Source: an uncultured Flavihumibacter sp.
Lineage (GTDB): Bacteria > Bacteroidota > Bacteroidia > Chitinophagales > Chitinophagaceae
Length of the DNA: 64,000 nucleotides
Direction: 5' to 3'
Assembly (NCBI GenBank): GCA_902168105.1
Contig: CABHOY010000049.1
Coordinates: 62,001 to 126,000 of the forward strand
Shown here: positions 36,114 through 45,604 of the stretch, piece after piece
Layout: every line of letters begins with the position of its first letter
How positions within the stretch are numbered: position 1 is the stretch's first letter
The notes under the pieces: generated by a model
Told to the model about the DNA's origin: nothing
What the model saw: only the letters and a program-made list of their open reading frames with translations
Database searches by the model: none
Made by a program: the position numbers and the translations under genes

Positions 36114-36241
36114 GAGCTGTTAACAGGCCGGTTATGCTTAAATAGCATTAGGGTCGGTCAAACCTTTATTACAAAATGAGGGAGTTTTTAACTATTTTGA
36201 CTGCTCCTGGATTCCCGGATTTATCTGTTAAAATCTTATAT

Positions 36242-37801
36242 ATGAAGCGAGTCTTCCTCCTAATGGCGTCGTGTTATTCTCTGGTATGTATTTCGGTACA
36301 TGCACAAACGAAGTCACTTCCCCGTATTGCTATTGCCGGTCTGGCGATAGAGTCCAGTACATTTTCTCCGGCATTGACGAAGGAAGAAGCGTTCCATGCT
36401 AAATACGGAGCGCAGGTATTCACTACCTATCCTTTTTTCGGGGTCGACTCCCCCTTGCGACAGCGCGCAGTATGGGTCCCTGCACTGGTCGGCAAATCTT
36501 TGCCGGGAGGAGCCGTAACCCGGGAGGCGTATGAGTCGCTGGTGAAACAAACGCTTGATTCTTTAAAGAAGAATGCACCGTATGACGGTCTGTTCTTCGA
36601 TATCCACGGAGCTATGAGCGTGGTAGGATTGGACGATCCGGAAGGAGATTTCATCACAAGGATCCGTAAGGTGATCGGTACGAAAACGATCATATCTACG
36701 TCTATGGACCTGCATGGCAATGTTTCCTGGCGGCTGGCGGAAAATACTGACCTGATCACCTGTTACCGGATGGCGCCGCATGAAGACGCCATGGAAACAA
36801 AAAGGAGGGCGGTACAGAACCTGCTTGACAGGATTGAAAGCGGTAAGGGGAAACCTGCATTTAAAGCCTGGATACCGATCCCGGTACTATTGCCCGGAGA
36901 AAAGACCAGTACCCGAATAGAACCTGCAAAAACCGTATATAAAGCGGTAGCACCGGCGGCCGTACAACCAGGCATCATTGACGCTGCTATCTGGGTAGGT
37001 TATGCCTGGGCAGATGAGCCGCGTAATCATGCTGTAGTAATGGTAACCGGTGATGATAAGGAAAAAGTATCGCGTACAGCCGAACAGCTGGCTAAAAGCT
37101 TCTGGGATGCACGTTCAGGCTATGCTTTCGTGGCGCCTACCGACAATCTGGAGGGAAGCCTGAATAAGGCTGTCGCCAGTTCCAAACATCCTTTCTTTAT
37201 CAGTGATTCAGGTGATAATCCGACCGCAGGCGGTGCCGGTGATGTAACCTGGACTTTAACAGAGATATTGAAACGCAAGGAGTTTAAGTCAGAGAATGGT
37301 CCCTCGTTGATCTATGCCTCCATTCCTGGTCCGGAGCTGATTAAAAAAGCAATGGAGGTAGGTGTAGGTGGTCATGTAGACGGCCTCGCAGGAGCGGCCG
37401 TAGATGCCCGCTATGCGCCACCTGTACGACTGTCAGGAACCGTAGAATCTATAGAAAAAGGGGACAAGGATGCTGAAGTGGAAGTGGTGGTAAAAGTCGG
37501 CAGTGTGCACGTGATCGTAACACAGAAACGTAAGCCTTATCATAAGGAAAAAGACTTTACCAGACTAGGGCTGAACCCAAGAAAATCAGATATCGTTGTA
37601 GTGAAGATCGGCTACCTGGAACCTGAATTATATAACATGCGGGCGGACTGGATACTGGCACTGACACCGGGTGGAGTGGATCAGGACCTGGAGCGGTTGC
37701 CATATAAAAGGATAGAACGTCCTATGTTCCCGCTGGATAAAGAAATGAAAGAACCTGATCTGTCGGCCAAGTTGGTGCCTGCATCAGATAAACTGAAATA
37801 A
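36242..37801 (+). CDS. M81-family (MlrC-like) metallopeptidase, exported
   Basis: The 519-aa product resembles microcystinase C / DUF1485 proteins: IAGLAIESSTFSPALT at the N-terminus, FDIHGAMSVVG, then the likely zinc ligands in SMDLHGNVS and MAPHEDAMETKRRA, and a C-terminal MlrC_C part with ISDSGDNPTAGGAGD. The frame is open from 36176, but the ATG at 36242 begins a clear signal peptide (MKRVFLLMASCYSLVCISVHAQ), so I place the start there. It is probably periplasmic. Natural substrates of this family in soil bacteria are mostly unknown. A strong hairpin terminator begins in the stop codon. Confidence 0.85.
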   Translation: MKRVFLLMASCYSLVCISVHAQTKSLPRIAIAGLAIESSTFSPALTKEEAFHAKYGAQVFTTYPFFGVDSPLRQRAVWVPALVGKSLPGGAVTREAYESLVKQTLDSLKKNAPYDGLFFDIHGAMSVVGLDDPEGDFITRIRKVIGTKTIISTSMDLHGNVSWRLAENTDLITCYRMAPHEDAMETKRRAVQNLLDRIESGKGKPAFKAWIPIPVLLPGEKTSTRIEPAKTVYKAVAPAAVQPGIIDAAIWVGYAWADEPRNHAVVMVTGDDKEKVSRTAEQLAKSFWDARSGYAFVAPTDNLEGSLNKAVASSKHPFFISDSGDNPTAGGAGDVTWTLTEILKRKEFKSENGPSLIYASIPGPELIKKAMEVGVGGHVDGLAGAAVDARYAPPVRLSGTVESIEKGDKDAEVEVVVKVGSVHVIVTQKRKPYHKEKDFTRLGLNPRKSDIVVVKIGYLEPELYNMRADWILALTPGGVDQDLERLPYKRIERPMFPLDKEMKEPDLSAKLVPASDKLK

Positions 37802-37843
37802 ACAATAAAGGCGTATGTGTTAAATACATACGCCTTTATTGTT
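37801..37843. terminator. Bidirectional terminator between convergent genes
   Basis: An 18-bp perfect inverted repeat (37801-37818 and 37826-37843) with a 7-base loop. The stem is G/C-rich near the loop (AAGGCGTATGT) and flanked by A and T runs on either side, so it can serve both strands. It starts on the last base of the M81 stop codon and ends on the first base of the opposing gene's stop codon. Confidence 0.9.
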
Positions 37844-38268
37844 TATTTCAGACTTGTTCGTAAAAACTGTAGCCTTTCCTTTTGCGGGCCACGCTTCAAT
37901 GAAAGAACTTTCGCTTCGGTTTCTTTTTCAGCAATGTAAGCGACCAGGAAATCAATTTTATTTATAAGTCGTTGTACGGTTGCATATTCTCCCATGTCCA
38001 GCCTGATATCCGCTTCCTCAAACAGGAGGTCGGTCAATGTATCGAGGGTGGAGTAATGAATATTCTTTTCCTTGATGAATGCTTCCAGCTCACCTGTATT
38101 CAAGCTGTCGAAAAAGTCTTTTGTTTCGAATTTAGTGGCGGTAAATACCGTCTTAATACTCTGCAACGCTCTTGCCGGCTCACTTTTCTTCGTGCTTATA
38201 ACAGCCCTCAAAACTCTTCCTAATTCTTCGATCATTTCCAGGATATAATCCTTTTGCATAACTCGCAT
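37843..38268 (-). CDS. Small helical protein of unknown function
   Basis: The 141-aa product is almost entirely helical and charged (YILEMIEELGRVLRAVI ... FEEADIRLDMGEYATVQRLI ... LVAYIAEKETEAKVLSL), with no signal peptide or membrane segment. I do not recognise a family with confidence. Two possible starts, ATG at 38268 and ATG at 38259 (MQKDYILEMIEEL), differ by three residues. It stands alone between the M81 terminator and the ABC/M1 gene, both of which end or lie outside its frame. Function unknown. Confidence 0.65.
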   Translation of the reverse strand: MRVMQKDYILEMIEELGRVLRAVISTKKSEPARALQSIKTVFTATKFETKDFFDSLNTGELEAFIKEKNIHYSTLDTLTDLLFEEADIRLDMGEYATVQRLINKIDFLVAYIAEKETEAKVLSLKRGPQKERLQFLRTSLK

Positions 38269-38324
38269 GGTTTATACTACTGTAAATGTATGGACATTTT
38301 CTAGATTGGAAGCAATGGCAGCAT

Positions 38325-41300
38325 TTATTTCAAGGTTGCGAGATTATCCGATTGGTCGGCATCGGGTAAGTAAGCATACGGATCTATAGCGACGGTCTTT
38401 GGCGGCTTGTTTAAGGTAATATTTAAGATGGTTGTCGCCCGTGTAAAATGATGTTTTTGCAGATACAGCGGCTTGTTGAGCCAGTTGGCATCTTCAGTAT
38501 TCCGGTCGGAGACAACGATATCTATTTCATCATCCACAGGAAGTGCCTGGTTATTTTCATCGTCTGTTTTCTCAATTTGAACTTTTAACTGTAGATCGTA
38601 TTGTCCGTTTGGCAGCCGTTTAGATGACATTACTTGCACTTTCAGCGAATAGGTGATCACCCGTTCCAGCCAGTCCTTAATAAGCTTTACTTCGGTCTCT
38701 GATGCTCCCTGGCTTAACTCGTTTATCAGATCATCTGCGGTGGCTCTTGTCCCTGGAGAAGCATGTTTGTCCAGCAGGCGGTGAAGTGCCGCATTTATCC
38801 GTTGTGCTCCCAATGCTTCTTTTAGTGCATACATGGCCAAACTCCCTTTTTGATAATGTACGAACGCTTGTCCGTATGCCTTTGCCAATGGTAATTCTTT
38901 TTCACCGGGATAACGTTGGGAGAAGTACAGTTGATTTTCGGTCTGCAGGTATTGTCGCATGAATTGCTTCCCTACAGATTGTTCTACTAACATTGCTTCC
39001 GTGTATTGTGCAAGCGTTTCCGTGAGTAATGGAGAACCAGGCTGATACACCGGTGCGAGTTTGTTTGCCCACCACTGATGTGCTACTTCGTGAACAAGGA
39101 TACCATATCCATAGTTGATCTTGTTGCTATCACTAAAGTCGCCGTGGAAATTGATATTCTCAGCACTGAATATTACACCAGGGTAGGCTGTCGCTGCACC
39201 TTTGTATTGTGGGATCTCAGCGAGTGTCAGCTGTTTATACGGATAAGGTCCGAAATGCTGCGTGCAATAGTCTATTGCGTCTTTCATCGCCTGCATCATA
39301 ACAGTCAGGTTTGCTGTTTGTCCGGGATGAAAGAGGATGCGGTATTCCACACCTTTGTATGTCTCTTTTTTGACGTCATACCTTGCGCTGCTGAGTGCGA
39401 ACATGTAGTTGACGGGTGAGTCTGTTTTATAGTGAAAGTAATTACGGCCGTTCGCAGACCATGCTTTTTGTAATGTGCCGATTGTTACAACGTACTGGTC
39501 TGGAGAAGTAGATATGGTAGTTTCAAGATCAATAAGGTGGTAGGCGCTATCTGCCGGTAACTCAGAAGCTATCGCCCCCAGTCCTTTTTCCTTCCTGATT
39601 GACGTATCGTTAAGTTCAAAACTGCTGTTGTATCCGAGAGAAGGGACATATTTTTCCAGCTCCACATACGTGCCATTTTCCGCAATAGTATGTTCCGTGT
39701 TGAAAGGAGTGAAACCGGAACGCACAACTTCCATGGAAAATTGCAGGGTCGTTTCTGCTCCGGGTAGCAAGGGTGTTTTAAGATCATACAAGTGCTGGTT
39801 GTATGTTTTGTCATATACGTCGCGGCTAATGTCCGGAAGCTGAATATTACAATATGTTACTTCTGGGTGTATGTTCACCCAGATCCTGGAAACCGGAATG
39901 GAAGAGGTGTTTCTGAGTTTATAAGCACCTTTTACGATATATTTCGCTGCATCAGGATACAGGTCTATGGTCGTTTTTACATCAGTAACAACGGGTTGTG
40001 GGAGATTCGCCAATGGTCTGTAATGTTTTTCGTAACCAGCCTGCCAGTCCAGTTTTTCCCTGCTGCTTTTATATCTCCCTTCAATATTGGTTTTATAAAA
40101 GATAAAGGCGCCTGTGATCAGAAAGACGAGAAGGGGAAGCAGCCATACCTGTTTTAACCTGAGTAGCCGCCATCTGCTATTAATATACTGGCTTCTTTGC
40201 CAGAGGCTGACGGACAGTAATGCCAGTAAGCTGGCAAAAGCTGACCAGTATAACATATACCAGTTGAATGCCGTTGTATAATGACCGAAGCCGTTCATGC
40301 CGGAGTTTTGCATATCAGGTACGCTGGCATAACGTAGCAGGTAGTGTTCTATTCCCAGCCGGCGGCTGAATATGATGATAGCAGCGACTAACAGATTTAA
40401 CAACATTCCCAGGTACTTATTACGGATTAAAGTTTGGATAAAAAGTGCCAGGACCGCGAAGAGGAACAGTGGGAAACCGCTGTAATAGAATAGTGAGATA
40501 TACCGTGGAAGATCTGGATGCAGATAACCATTACTAAGCTGCATCGCTATCCCTACAAGGATATTGACAGAGACGATGGTTGCAATCAACAGCCCCAGAG
40601 TACAGCATTTGGCCGACCATATGACAGCATTGTGCGCGGGCGTAGCGTAGAGCAATAACTGTGAATTTGTTGTACGTTCGCGGGCAGAAAGTTCGGAGGT
40701 ATAGAAGATGATCAACAACATAGCAGGCTTTATGGACAATAGGGATTCCACGATGATGCTGGTTGAAGGATAGAAGTGGATGCCGTAAGCGCCGCTGAAT
40801 AAATTGTCCTTTAACTCGATAGAGAAGATAAAGATCCATAGAGCTATCATCACCAGGAAAGGAATATGCTTGAATACGGATATAGCCTCCAGCCTGAATT
40901 GGAAGTAAAAGCTTTTTAATGTATAAATAAATCCGGCAGGATGCACCTGTCGGCTGCGATAGGGAATTGCAGCTATTATTTTATTGCCTGTTCCGCGTGA
41001 TTTTGTCTTCGTCGGAAGTTGTAACCGAAAAGCAAAAGATCTGTAGGTGATAAGCAGCAGCACAAATGAAAATGTGGTCCATAACAGGCGGTTCTGTAGT
41101 AATACTCCATCGATATGAAGTAGCTGCTGATTGCGTTGCAATACAGACCAGGAATGGGTGTCTGTAAAAAAGATAGCTAATCCGAAGGGATCGGTCAATA
41201 AGGTGAGCAGATCAGGTCCACCGGTTCTCAGCGCAGAACTGGCATATATTGGTGAGTTGCCGAGAATAGCGCCGACGTTATACAGAATATATAGCAATAG

Positions 41301-41825
41301 CCCGGCGGCATAAATAGCCCGGATATTACGGGTCAGCATCGCCGTGCAGAAAATAATACTGCAAACGAACAGGATATTAGGCAGTCCAAAAACAAATAGT
41401 GGCTGAATGAAGTATAGCGGATCAAACGTCCCCTGCCGGGTTGTGTTCATAAGGAGAGAACCTGTTAAGATACCGGCAACGGCAGCACAAAGCACAAACA
41501 GAACAGCCAGCAGCAGTCCCAGGAACCTGACAGAGAAATAGGGGAATCGTTTGATGGCGGTTGTAAATAATACCGCGTCCATCTTGTAGGTAGTATCCCT
41601 TAAAACAACGTTTGCGCAGAATACTGTGCAGACGAAGATCGAAAAAAGGGAAAGGAAACCAATAATAAAAGTGACCACATAAGGGGCATTGGCATGGACC
41701 TCGCTGCCACCGAAATTGCCATGTATAGTTAGCAACCCGAGTCCCAGGAACAACAGAAAAGCTATCTTAAAGGTGATCTGCCGAAGATGATATAGTACTT
41801 CAAATTTTAAAATGGCGCTTAACAT
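38325..41825 (-). CDS. ABC transporter permease fused to an M1-family aminopeptidase
   Basis: The 1166-aa product has an N-terminal membrane part (about 1-580) with roughly a dozen hydrophobic segments in two sets, like an ABC-2 permease, and a C-terminal M1 peptidase part. The zinc motif HEVAH is at 912-916, followed by WW and a further glutamate near 936 (LLTETLAQY); an upstream GAATAYPGVIFSAEN replaces the usual GAMEN-type motif. The ATPase gene upstream overlaps it by seven bases, so the two form one exporter operon. Substrate unknown; a role in peptide export with trimming outside the membrane is an inference. Confidence 0.88.
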   Translation of the reverse strand: MLSAILKFEVLYHLRQITFKIAFLLFLGLGLLTIHGNFGGSEVHANAPYVVTFIIGFLSLFSIFVCTVFCANVVLRDTTYKMDAVLFTTAIKRFPYFSVRFLGLLLAVLFVLCAAVAGILTGSLLMNTTRQGTFDPLYFIQPLFVFGLPNILFVCSIIFCTAMLTRNIRAIYAAGLLLYILYNVGAILGNSPIYASSALRTGGPDLLTLLTDPFGLAIFFTDTHSWSVLQRNQQLLHIDGVLLQNRLLWTTFSFVLLLITYRSFAFRLQLPTKTKSRGTGNKIIAAIPYRSRQVHPAGFIYTLKSFYFQFRLEAISVFKHIPFLVMIALWIFIFSIELKDNLFSGAYGIHFYPSTSIIVESLLSIKPAMLLIIFYTSELSARERTTNSQLLLYATPAHNAVIWSAKCCTLGLLIATIVSVNILVGIAMQLSNGYLHPDLPRYISLFYYSGFPLFLFAVLALFIQTLIRNKYLGMLLNLLVAAIIIFSRRLGIEHYLLRYASVPDMQNSGMNGFGHYTTAFNWYMLYWSAFASLLALLSVSLWQRSQYINSRWRLLRLKQVWLLPLLVFLITGAFIFYKTNIEGRYKSSREKLDWQAGYEKHYRPLANLPQPVVTDVKTTIDLYPDAAKYIVKGAYKLRNTSSIPVSRIWVNIHPEVTYCNIQLPDISRDVYDKTYNQHLYDLKTPLLPGAETTLQFSMEVVRSGFTPFNTEHTIAENGTYVELEKYVPSLGYNSSFELNDTSIRKEKGLGAIASELPADSAYHLIDLETTISTSPDQYVVTIGTLQKAWSANGRNYFHYKTDSPVNYMFALSSARYDVKKETYKGVEYRILFHPGQTANLTVMMQAMKDAIDYCTQHFGPYPYKQLTLAEIPQYKGAATAYPGVIFSAENINFHGDFSDSNKINYGYGILVHEVAHQWWANKLAPVYQPGSPLLTETLAQYTEAMLVEQSVGKQFMRQYLQTENQLYFSQRYPGEKELPLAKAYGQAFVHYQKGSLAMYALKEALGAQRINAALHRLLDKHASPGTRATADDLINELSQGASETEVKLIKDWLERVITYSLKVQVMSSKRLPNGQYDLQLKVQIEKTDDENNQALPVDDEIDIVVSDRNTEDANWLNKPLYLQKHHFTRATTILNITLNKPPKTVAIDPYAYLPDADQSDNLATLK

Positions 41826-42721
41826 GCAACACCCTCCTTTCCGGAACGTTGCGCTCCAAGTAGTGCCGAAAAATAGACATCCTCAAGATCAGGACGGACC
41901 GGTTCAAACCCATGGTCCGGGCATTCACCGGAAAGCAGGTGTAGTTGTATGCTGCCCGCTATCCTCCTGGTGGAAATAATATTGAAGGATGCCTGGTAGT
42001 GTGAAAGAGCGTCTTTAGAGACCGTTTTACGCCAGATCTTTCCGGTCAGGCTATCTGTCAAAGAAGCGGGCTTTCCCTGCAATATGACCTTCCCACGGGC
42101 TAATACTGCCATTTCAGGACATAGATCATGTACGTCTTCCACAATGTGCGTAGAGAGCAGAACGACTACCTGTTCTCCGATCTCACTGAGCAGGTCGTGG
42201 AAGCGGTTACGTTCCTGCGGGTCCAGGCCTGCGGTCGGTTCATCTACAATGATCAGCTGCGGGTTGCCCAGCAATGCCTGTGCAATACCAAACCTCTGCC
42301 GCATCCCCCCGGAAAAAGTACTGACAGCCTGTTTTCTCACGGCATAGAGATTAGTCTGTTGTAATAGGGCCAGTATCTGCTCCTTTCTTTCGGCTTTGTT
42401 GAGTAAACCTTTCAGCACTGCAAAATGGTCCAGGAGGGACAGCGCCGACATTTTGGGATAAACGCCAAAGTCCTGTGGCAGATAACCCAATTGACTACGC
42501 AGCTCTTGTGGGTACTGGCAGATGTCCCTGCCATCAAACAATATCTGTCCGCTGTCAGGTAACTGCAAGGTGGCCAAAGTGCGCATTAAAGATGATTTGC
42601 CTGCGCCGTTAGGTCCGAGTAGTCCGAACATGCCATTGGAAATATTCAGCGAGATATCGTCCAGTGCTTTGATATTGTTATTGTAGTTTTTAGTAAGATG
42701 TTTTATCTGTAGTCTGTACAT
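41819..42721 (-). CDS. ABC transporter ATP-binding protein
   Basis: The 300-aa product is a standard ABC-2 type ATPase: Walker A GPNGAGKSS near residue 36, signature FSGGMRQR, Walker B with LIIVDEPTAGLDP, and a switch His in LLSTHIVEDV. The C-terminal ~85 residues form an accessory domain. It overlaps the permease/M1 gene by seven bases and must energise it. It is divergent from the LytS/LytTR operon, 206 bp away, so a shared control region is possible. Confidence 0.93.
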   Translation of the reverse strand: MYRLQIKHLTKNYNNNIKALDDISLNISNGMFGLLGPNGAGKSSLMRTLATLQLPDSGQILFDGRDICQYPQELRSQLGYLPQDFGVYPKMSALSLLDHFAVLKGLLNKAERKEQILALLQQTNLYAVRKQAVSTFSGGMRQRFGIAQALLGNPQLIIVDEPTAGLDPQERNRFHDLLSEIGEQVVVLLSTHIVEDVHDLCPEMAVLARGKVILQGKPASLTDSLTGKIWRKTVSKDALSHYQASFNIISTRRIAGSIQLHLLSGECPDHGFEPVRPDLEDVYFSALLGAQRSGKEGVAC

Positions 42722-42847
42722 GGATGTATTTTAAGTGAATGTCGTCGCAAACTAGCGCTCTGCAACAGGGTGATCAACTATAAATGAGGAAGGAGCTGAA
42801 GATGATGACGAGCGACAGATATTTGATCATTTCCGTTATTAATTGCG

Positions 42848-42878
42848 TACGTCATGAAAAGCATGGCGTTCGTCATTA
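42848..42878. promoter_or_regulatory. Direct repeat with 21-bp period in the divergent LytS / ABC intergenic region
   Basis: Two related elements, TACGTCATGA at 42848 and TTCGTCATTA at 42869, start 21 bp apart, two helical turns. Tandem half-sites with this spacing are typical for LytTR-domain regulators, and the gene pair downstream encodes one. The match to the published half-site consensus is only partial. It lies 50-80 bp upstream of the kinase ATG. Confidence 0.4.
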
Positions 42879-42927
42879 ATATTTGTACAGATGCCTGAAT
42901 AAGCGTTTTTTTACCTGTTTAAATGAT

Positions 42928-44412
42928 ATGGATGCAGTAAATGAAAGACCGGGATTCCTGGTCGGTCGCCTGGAAGTATGGCTGTTAATCGGGTTGCTGA
43001 TATGGATCGGCATACTAGGGGGACGTCCGGTCACCTGGGAGGAATACCTTATTAATTTCGTTGCGTTAGGGCTGGCACAATTACCTGCCTTTATATTTTA
43101 TTGGAACAGGGGACATTGGTTGCAGGCACTGACGCGCAGGCAGTATTTTCTTTACTGGCTGCTATGTTTTGGGGTTTGTGTGCCTGCTGCTACGGTTTTG
43201 TGTGTTGTTTTTAAACCTGGAGGACGCCCTGAAAGTTTGTTCGTGACCAGCGCGTTGTACTGTATTTCCCTGGAATTGTTATTGTCAGCACTTGGTTTTT
43301 TCCAGCAACGGGCCAGCCATTCTGAATGGTTTAAAAAGATCAGTCTTAATAAGGCGGTATTGGTAAGCCTGTTATTTATAGCTATTGCACTTTCCGCAAT
43401 GGCTGTATCCAGTCTTGATAATCCGTTATATCATACGAAAGACCAGCTGCTGATCGGCTTTGAGTTTGATCTGCTCAAGATCATTACAAGGGCTGGCGTA
43501 TTCTTTAGTTTCATTGCACAATTCATGTGCATATATCTGTGCGGGTATCTGTTATATTATATCAATAGTAAGTTACTGGTGGCAAAAGTGCTGAAGGAAA
43601 AAGGAATAGTGATCTACGTAATGAGTGTATTTGCAGCAATTGCTATTCTTTACCCTGTTCTGGGGCAGTTATTGTTATTATTACCTGTTAATAATTTATT
43701 AGGGGGATTATTTTCTGATAATCCTTTTATACTGGAGAATGCCTTCGGGGGATTGCTGATCGTATTTTCAACCCTGCCTGTTGTACTTGCGCTGCAATGG
43801 TCGAAGCAGAACAATCGCATTGTTTCACTGGAAAAGGAAAAGAACCGCACAGAGCTGGACCTGTTGAAGCAACAACTAAACCCTCATTTTTTCTTCAATA
43901 CATTAAATAATTTATATGCCTTGAGCCTCCAGCAATCAAAGCAGACACCAGAAAGTATTTTGCAATTGTCGGAGCTGATGCGTTATGTGATCTATAAGGG
44001 AAATGAAGCGACTGTTCCTATCCGGGAGGAGATCAAATATATAGAGGACTATTTGCAGTTACAGCAAATGCGTTTGAGGATGCCACTGGACCTCCAGTTC
44101 AGCCGGAAGATAGGCAATGAGATGCAACAGGTGCCGCCTATGCTACTGATCGTCTTTATAGAGAATGCCTTCAAACATGGAATAGAGCCGGCAGACAATC
44201 CTGCTTTTCTGCACCTGCACCTGACATGTAATGACAACGAGTTATATTTCAGCTGTGAAAATTCCTTCGAACCTGGCGCTACGGGAAATGCCGGCATCGG
44301 CCTGGATAACCTGAGAAAGCGGTTGGCTTTGTTGTATCCTGGCAGGCACGTCATAAAAACTGCTGCAAAAAATCATACATTTAAGGCCGAAATGCAACTG
44401 GACCTCTCATGA
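42928..44412 (+). CDS. LytS-type sensor histidine kinase
   Basis: The 494-aa product has an N-terminal half with about eight hydrophobic segments and a C-terminal HisK/HATPase module. The phosphoacceptor is H320 in LNPHFFFNTLNNL, followed by the SELMRYVIYKG and EEIKYIEDYLQLQQMR motifs of this family. The nucleotide site includes FIENAFKHGI and GIGLDNLRKRL. The frame is open to a TTG at 42883; ATG at 42928 is preferred. It overlaps its response regulator by four bases (ATGA). The signal sensed is unknown. Confidence 0.92.
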   Translation: MDAVNERPGFLVGRLEVWLLIGLLIWIGILGGRPVTWEEYLINFVALGLAQLPAFIFYWNRGHWLQALTRRQYFLYWLLCFGVCVPAATVLCVVFKPGGRPESLFVTSALYCISLELLLSALGFFQQRASHSEWFKKISLNKAVLVSLLFIAIALSAMAVSSLDNPLYHTKDQLLIGFEFDLLKIITRAGVFFSFIAQFMCIYLCGYLLYYINSKLLVAKVLKEKGIVIYVMSVFAAIAILYPVLGQLLLLLPVNNLLGGLFSDNPFILENAFGGLLIVFSTLPVVLALQWSKQNNRIVSLEKEKNRTELDLLKQQLNPHFFFNTLNNLYALSLQQSKQTPESILQLSELMRYVIYKGNEATVPIREEIKYIEDYLQLQQMRLRMPLDLQFSRKIGNEMQQVPPMLLIVFIENAFKHGIEPADNPAFLHLHLTCNDNELYFSCENSFEPGATGNAGIGLDNLRKRLALLYPGRHVIKTAAKNHTFKAEMQLDLS

Positions 44413-45143
44413 GTTTGCGATGTTTAATAGTAGATGATGAGCCACTGGCGCATGATGTCATCCTGCGTTATATGGAAGATGTACCGTTCCTGGAGAATTG
44501 CGGACAATGTTACAGGGCTACGGAAGCGCTCGATTTTCTTAGCAGGCACACGATAGATCTTATCTTCCTGGATATCCGTATGCCCAAACTGAACGGACTG
44601 GATTTCCTTAGAACGTTACAACAACGGCCGCTGGTCATTATTACCTCCGCTTATGAAGAACATGCGCTGGAAAGTTTCGAACTGGATGTATGCGACTACC
44701 TGTTAAAACCTTTCCGTTTTGACCGCTTTCTGAAAGCCGCTAATAAGGCGTTATCGAACTATACACTGAAACAGCAGGCTGCGGGAATGATGCCAGCAGC
44801 CCCGATAGTAACAACAACCAACCCGTCTCAGATATATATTAAATCTGACAAAAAACAGATCCTGCTCAACCTGGAAGATGTATACTACCTGGAAAGCCTG
44901 GGTAACTATGTTAAGGTATGGGAGGAACAACGCTTCCTGTTAACGCCCAGGACATTGAGCAGCTTTGAAAGTCAGTTACCTGCCGATACCTTTGTCCGTA
45001 TTCATAAATCTTATATCCTCAATAAAAAATTTGTGCGCTATATTGAGGGCAATACCATTAACCTGAGAAATGGCGCACAATTGCCACTGGGAAAGAACTA
45101 CAAACATGTGGTGAAGGAACTGGTGAACAGGCAGGGAACATGA
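44409..45143 (+). CDS. LytTR-family response regulator
   Basis: The 244-aa product has a receiver domain (IVDDEP at the start, phosphoacceptor D55 in FLDIRMPKLNG, Lys in LLKPFRF) and a LytTR DNA-binding domain from about residue 140 (QIYIKSDKKQILLNLEDVYY ... FVRIHKSYILNKKFV). It is the partner of the preceding kinase, with a coupled start. LytTR proteins bind tandem 9-bp sites; possible ones lie upstream of the kinase gene. Confidence 0.94.
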   Translation: MSLRCLIVDDEPLAHDVILRYMEDVPFLENCGQCYRATEALDFLSRHTIDLIFLDIRMPKLNGLDFLRTLQQRPLVIITSAYEEHALESFELDVCDYLLKPFRFDRFLKAANKALSNYTLKQQAAGMMPAAPIVTTTNPSQIYIKSDKKQILLNLEDVYYLESLGNYVKVWEEQRFLLTPRTLSSFESQLPADTFVRIHKSYILNKKFVRYIEGNTINLRNGAQLPLGKNYKHVVKELVNRQGT

Positions 45144-45164
45144 TACCGGATAACTTTATTTGAA

Positions 45165-45572
45165 ATGAAGGCACTTAAAACGGTTGGGCTTTTATTAGTT
45201 CAGCAACGGAAACTTTTACTGGCTTACAGCAAGAATAAAAAATGTTTTTATCTGCCAGGTGGTAAGGTGGATGCGGGAGAGTCTGAAACCCAGGCATTAT
45301 GCAGGGAAATAGCAGAAGAACTGAATGTTGGCATGACAGAGCAGGAGCTGGACTATTATACGCATGTATCAGCTCCTGCGTTTGGTGAAGAGGAGGGTAT
45401 TATCATGGAGCAGGATTGTTACTGGCTTCATCGTGATATAGTGCCTGAACCAGCAGCGGAAATAGGGGAGGTGCGGTTCTTCTCTGTAGCGGATTATTTA
45501 ATGCAGGAGGCACAAGCCCCTGGTGTTATCGCAATTCTGAATAAATTACACCAGGAAGGTTATATAGATTAG
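45165..45572 (+). CDS. NUDIX hydrolase
   Basis: The 135-aa product contains a full Nudix box at residues 33-53: GGKVDAGES followed by CREIAEEL, with R47, E48, E51 and E52 for metal binding. It hydrolyses a nucleoside-diphosphate-linked substrate that cannot be predicted. It begins 22 bases after the response-regulator stop and may be co-transcribed with it. Confidence 0.9.
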   Translation: MKALKTVGLLLVQQRKLLLAYSKNKKCFYLPGGKVDAGESETQALCREIAEELNVGMTEQELDYYTHVSAPAFGEEEGIIMEQDCYWLHRDIVPEPAAEIGEVRFFSVADYLMQEAQAPGVIAILNKLHQEGYID

Positions 45573-45604
45573 CACACAATAACATTCACAAATCGTTATA
45601 AGTT

